A DNA stretch of 64,000 nucleotides from NCBI GenBank assembly GCA_037176705.1, contig CM073886.1, forward strand, positions 19,763,501 to 19,827,500, written 5' to 3'. The notes below the pieces were generated by a model, which worked only from the letters and a program-made list of their open reading frames with translations, did no database searches and was not told the DNA's origin. The translations under genes and the position numbers were made by a program. The stretch is from Molossus alvarezi. Lineage: Eukaryota > Chordata > Mammalia > Chiroptera > Molossidae. Below are positions 62,258-64,000 of the stretch, in pieces; the stretch's first letter is position 1, and every line of letters starts with the position of its first letter.

Positions 62258-62452
62258 ACTGGCTGGTTTGGCTCAGCAGTTAGAGCATCAGCCTGCGGTC
62301 CAGAGAGACTCGGGTTCAGTTCCTGCTAAGGGCACGTACCTCGGTTGCGGTTTGTCCCTGGACCTAGTTGGGTCATGCGGGAGGCAGCCACTCGATGTGT
62401 CCCTTTCACGTCGATGTTTCTCTCTCCTCCTCTCTTTCCCTCCCACTGTATC

Positions 62453-62487
<35 letters not shown>
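62258..62487 (+). mobile_element. Ves-type SINE with (AAC)n tail
   Basis: Starts actggctggtttggctcagc, B box 'gggttcagttcctgc', 'gggcacgtacctcggttgcg', TCTC tract, 'ccactgtatctaaac', then (AAC)n (62456-62489) instead of the hairpin. Target duplication aaaagaacagggagc at 62243-62257 and 62488-62502. Confidence 0.9.
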
Positions 62488-62489
<2 letters not shown>

Positions 62490-62502
62490 AAGAACAGGGA
62501 GC

Positions 62503-64000
62503 CACAGATGCATAAGATAAGGAGCAGCTTGGGAAGCAAAATAGCTGCAAGAGGAGACGACTGGTTTGAGTTTTTCTGGATGATTAAGAATTAATCAGGT
62601 GGGTTGAGGCCGGAGTTTCGGGCAGAAGAAAGCTAGAGGGAGTGGCGTGCAGACTGAGCCGAGTGGGATTTGACTTAAGCTAGGGAGTTGGAGGAGCGGT
62701 CAGGACCAGGTGGGCATGAAGAGTTTTGTATTGCAGGTGAATGGGTGCCACTTCTTCCCTTTACCCTAATGCCTTTGTCCGTGGCTCCTGTAATGTGCCT
62801 CACTGTTGCGCATCATTTTCTCAGCACCTTGGTTCTAGCGGGTGTCTGATTATCCTCCCACCCACATGAATTTCTTTCTCTGCCTGCTGATTGCCTGCTG
62901 TGGTAGCCCTATTCACTTTGCCACCAGTTACGAAAACCCAACTGGGAAGAACAAGGGTAGGTCGCCGATATCAAATAGCATTGTCATGGGTCTCATTTGC
63001 CATCTTTCATCTTGGCTTCATCCCAACGCTTTCTTTTCCATTCCTGATAAGGGCCATTCTCTTGGGCTTCCTTGTTTCCTTGCGGCCATTCATCCATCCG
63101 TGCAGTCATTCAACAAACCTTGAGCGAACATCGACTATGATACCGAGGCTGGATTATCTGAGAACACAGATATAAAGAAAATGCGACCCTTGCTCTCAAG
63201 TAGCTGAAACAAAAGAGGTAGCCATAAAGATTATTCATAAGTAGCATGATGTGGGAGGCTGCTGGAGTGGGGAGGGGACTCACTGATTTCAGCAAGGGAA
63301 ACATATTGAGGGGGATTTGGTACCAGTGTACCTGCTACCACCTCTTAGCTTCAAACCTACTTTTTATATTGTGTGATGAGATGCTGAGTCTGGGTAAATT
63401 CCATTTCTGCTTTGGCCGGTGGCTCCCGGTTAGACCCTGCAAATGGAGATTCCCCCAAGGAGACTGCAAAGCTGGAGGAGAAAGAAGGGACCTGTTAGAT
63501 TAGTATTGGCTTCCTCTCCGCTGTCTGTTTCTATCTGCATCATCCCAGCCAGGCCCCTCCACTCCGTTCATTCCAGTAGTAGCAATTGATTCCAGTTTTT
63601 AGTTTCTTCATGAATTACACAACCAACCTCACTACACCCCCTCAGAGACACAAGCCCCATTAGCCAGTGGCCCCTCCTCAGATAAGATCCCCCTCCCACT
63701 TCTGAGCTCAGAGACCAGCACCAAACAGCGCCTCAGACAGAGCCCAGTCCCAGCTCAGCAAGACTCTACCTCCAAGCTTTTAAATTTTAATAATTCCAAC
63801 CTCTTCCCTTTGTTCCTTCAGCCCTACGGGTGGTAGCTGCTCACCTGTGATATCTCAGAGTTCCTTTTGCCTTTTTAGTTCAATACCTACTTAATAATTC
63901 TTTATATTAAGTCCTCTCTGTTAAGATAACTAGTGTGAATTCTGTCTCCCGACCAGCCCCTACTGATACAGCTTCCAAAAAAGTTTTGCTTACCACAGTT
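62503..64000. other. intergenic sequence, mostly unassigned
   Basis: An L2-like fragment (63095-63240, minus, 'cattcaacaaaccttgagcg'). The end of the window (about 63780-63972, finishing 'ctactgatacag') resembles an old LTR-type repeat that I cannot name. No coding sequence. Confidence 0.4.

Noticed and set aside
62258..62330. tRNA-like A and B boxes, as in a tRNA gene
   Set aside because: They belong to Ves SINEs with pyrimidine tracts, A-rich tails and target duplications; the same head recurs across the window.

Overview
This is a 64 kb stretch of mammalian nuclear DNA, almost certainly from a bat. The evidence is many tRNA-derived Ves-type SINEs (boxes of the type 'ggctcagcggttagagc' and 'gggttcg.ttcc'), young L1 and HAL1 (ORF1-only) elements, and a SPIN/URR1-like hAT element, on a background of older mammalian MIR, L2, MER5 and MLT1 repeats. 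I cannot name the species. A vesper-type (yangochiropteran) bat is a guess from the SINE type.

The only protein gene I can support is the 3' end of RBFOX1 (neuronal/muscle splicing regulator) on the + strand. Its penultimate exon in this window is 20092-20167 and its terminal exon starts at 21709. The coding sequence ends at 21831, and the 3' UTR runs to a poly(A) signal at 23540-23545. The C-terminus ends in the family's FAPY residues. The terminal exon holds a second in-frame acceptor at 21786/21787 that would drop 26 codons. TGCATG motifs, the RBFOX binding site itself, lie upstream, downstream and in the 3' UTR, which fits autoregulation.

Layout: 1-20091 is the last part of a long RBFOX1 intron with SINEs, MER5, L2-like and MIR repeats, microsatellites, and a nearly full-length HAL1 retrotransposon (15637-17850) whose 313-codon ORF1 is open. 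20092-23565 is the RBFOX1 3' end. 23566-64000 is apparently gene-free sequence downstream of the gene. It contains a SPIN/URR1-like hAT element (32134-32325) with its 8-bp target duplication. It also contains a deeply nested retroelement block at about 35.3-47.5 kb: an old L1 is host to a mariner MITE, a full-length but broken young L1 that itself carries a SINE and a second HAL1, a 5'-truncated L1 and an MLT/MST-type LTR. The remainder is MIR/L2 fossils, more SINEs and unique sequence.

The most interesting material is the pair of HAL1 elements (one with open ORF1, conserved small 5' UTR ORFs and a SINE-derived hairpin tail), CTCF-like motifs including one inside a Ves SINE, and RNA-level signals around the RBFOX1 terminal exons.
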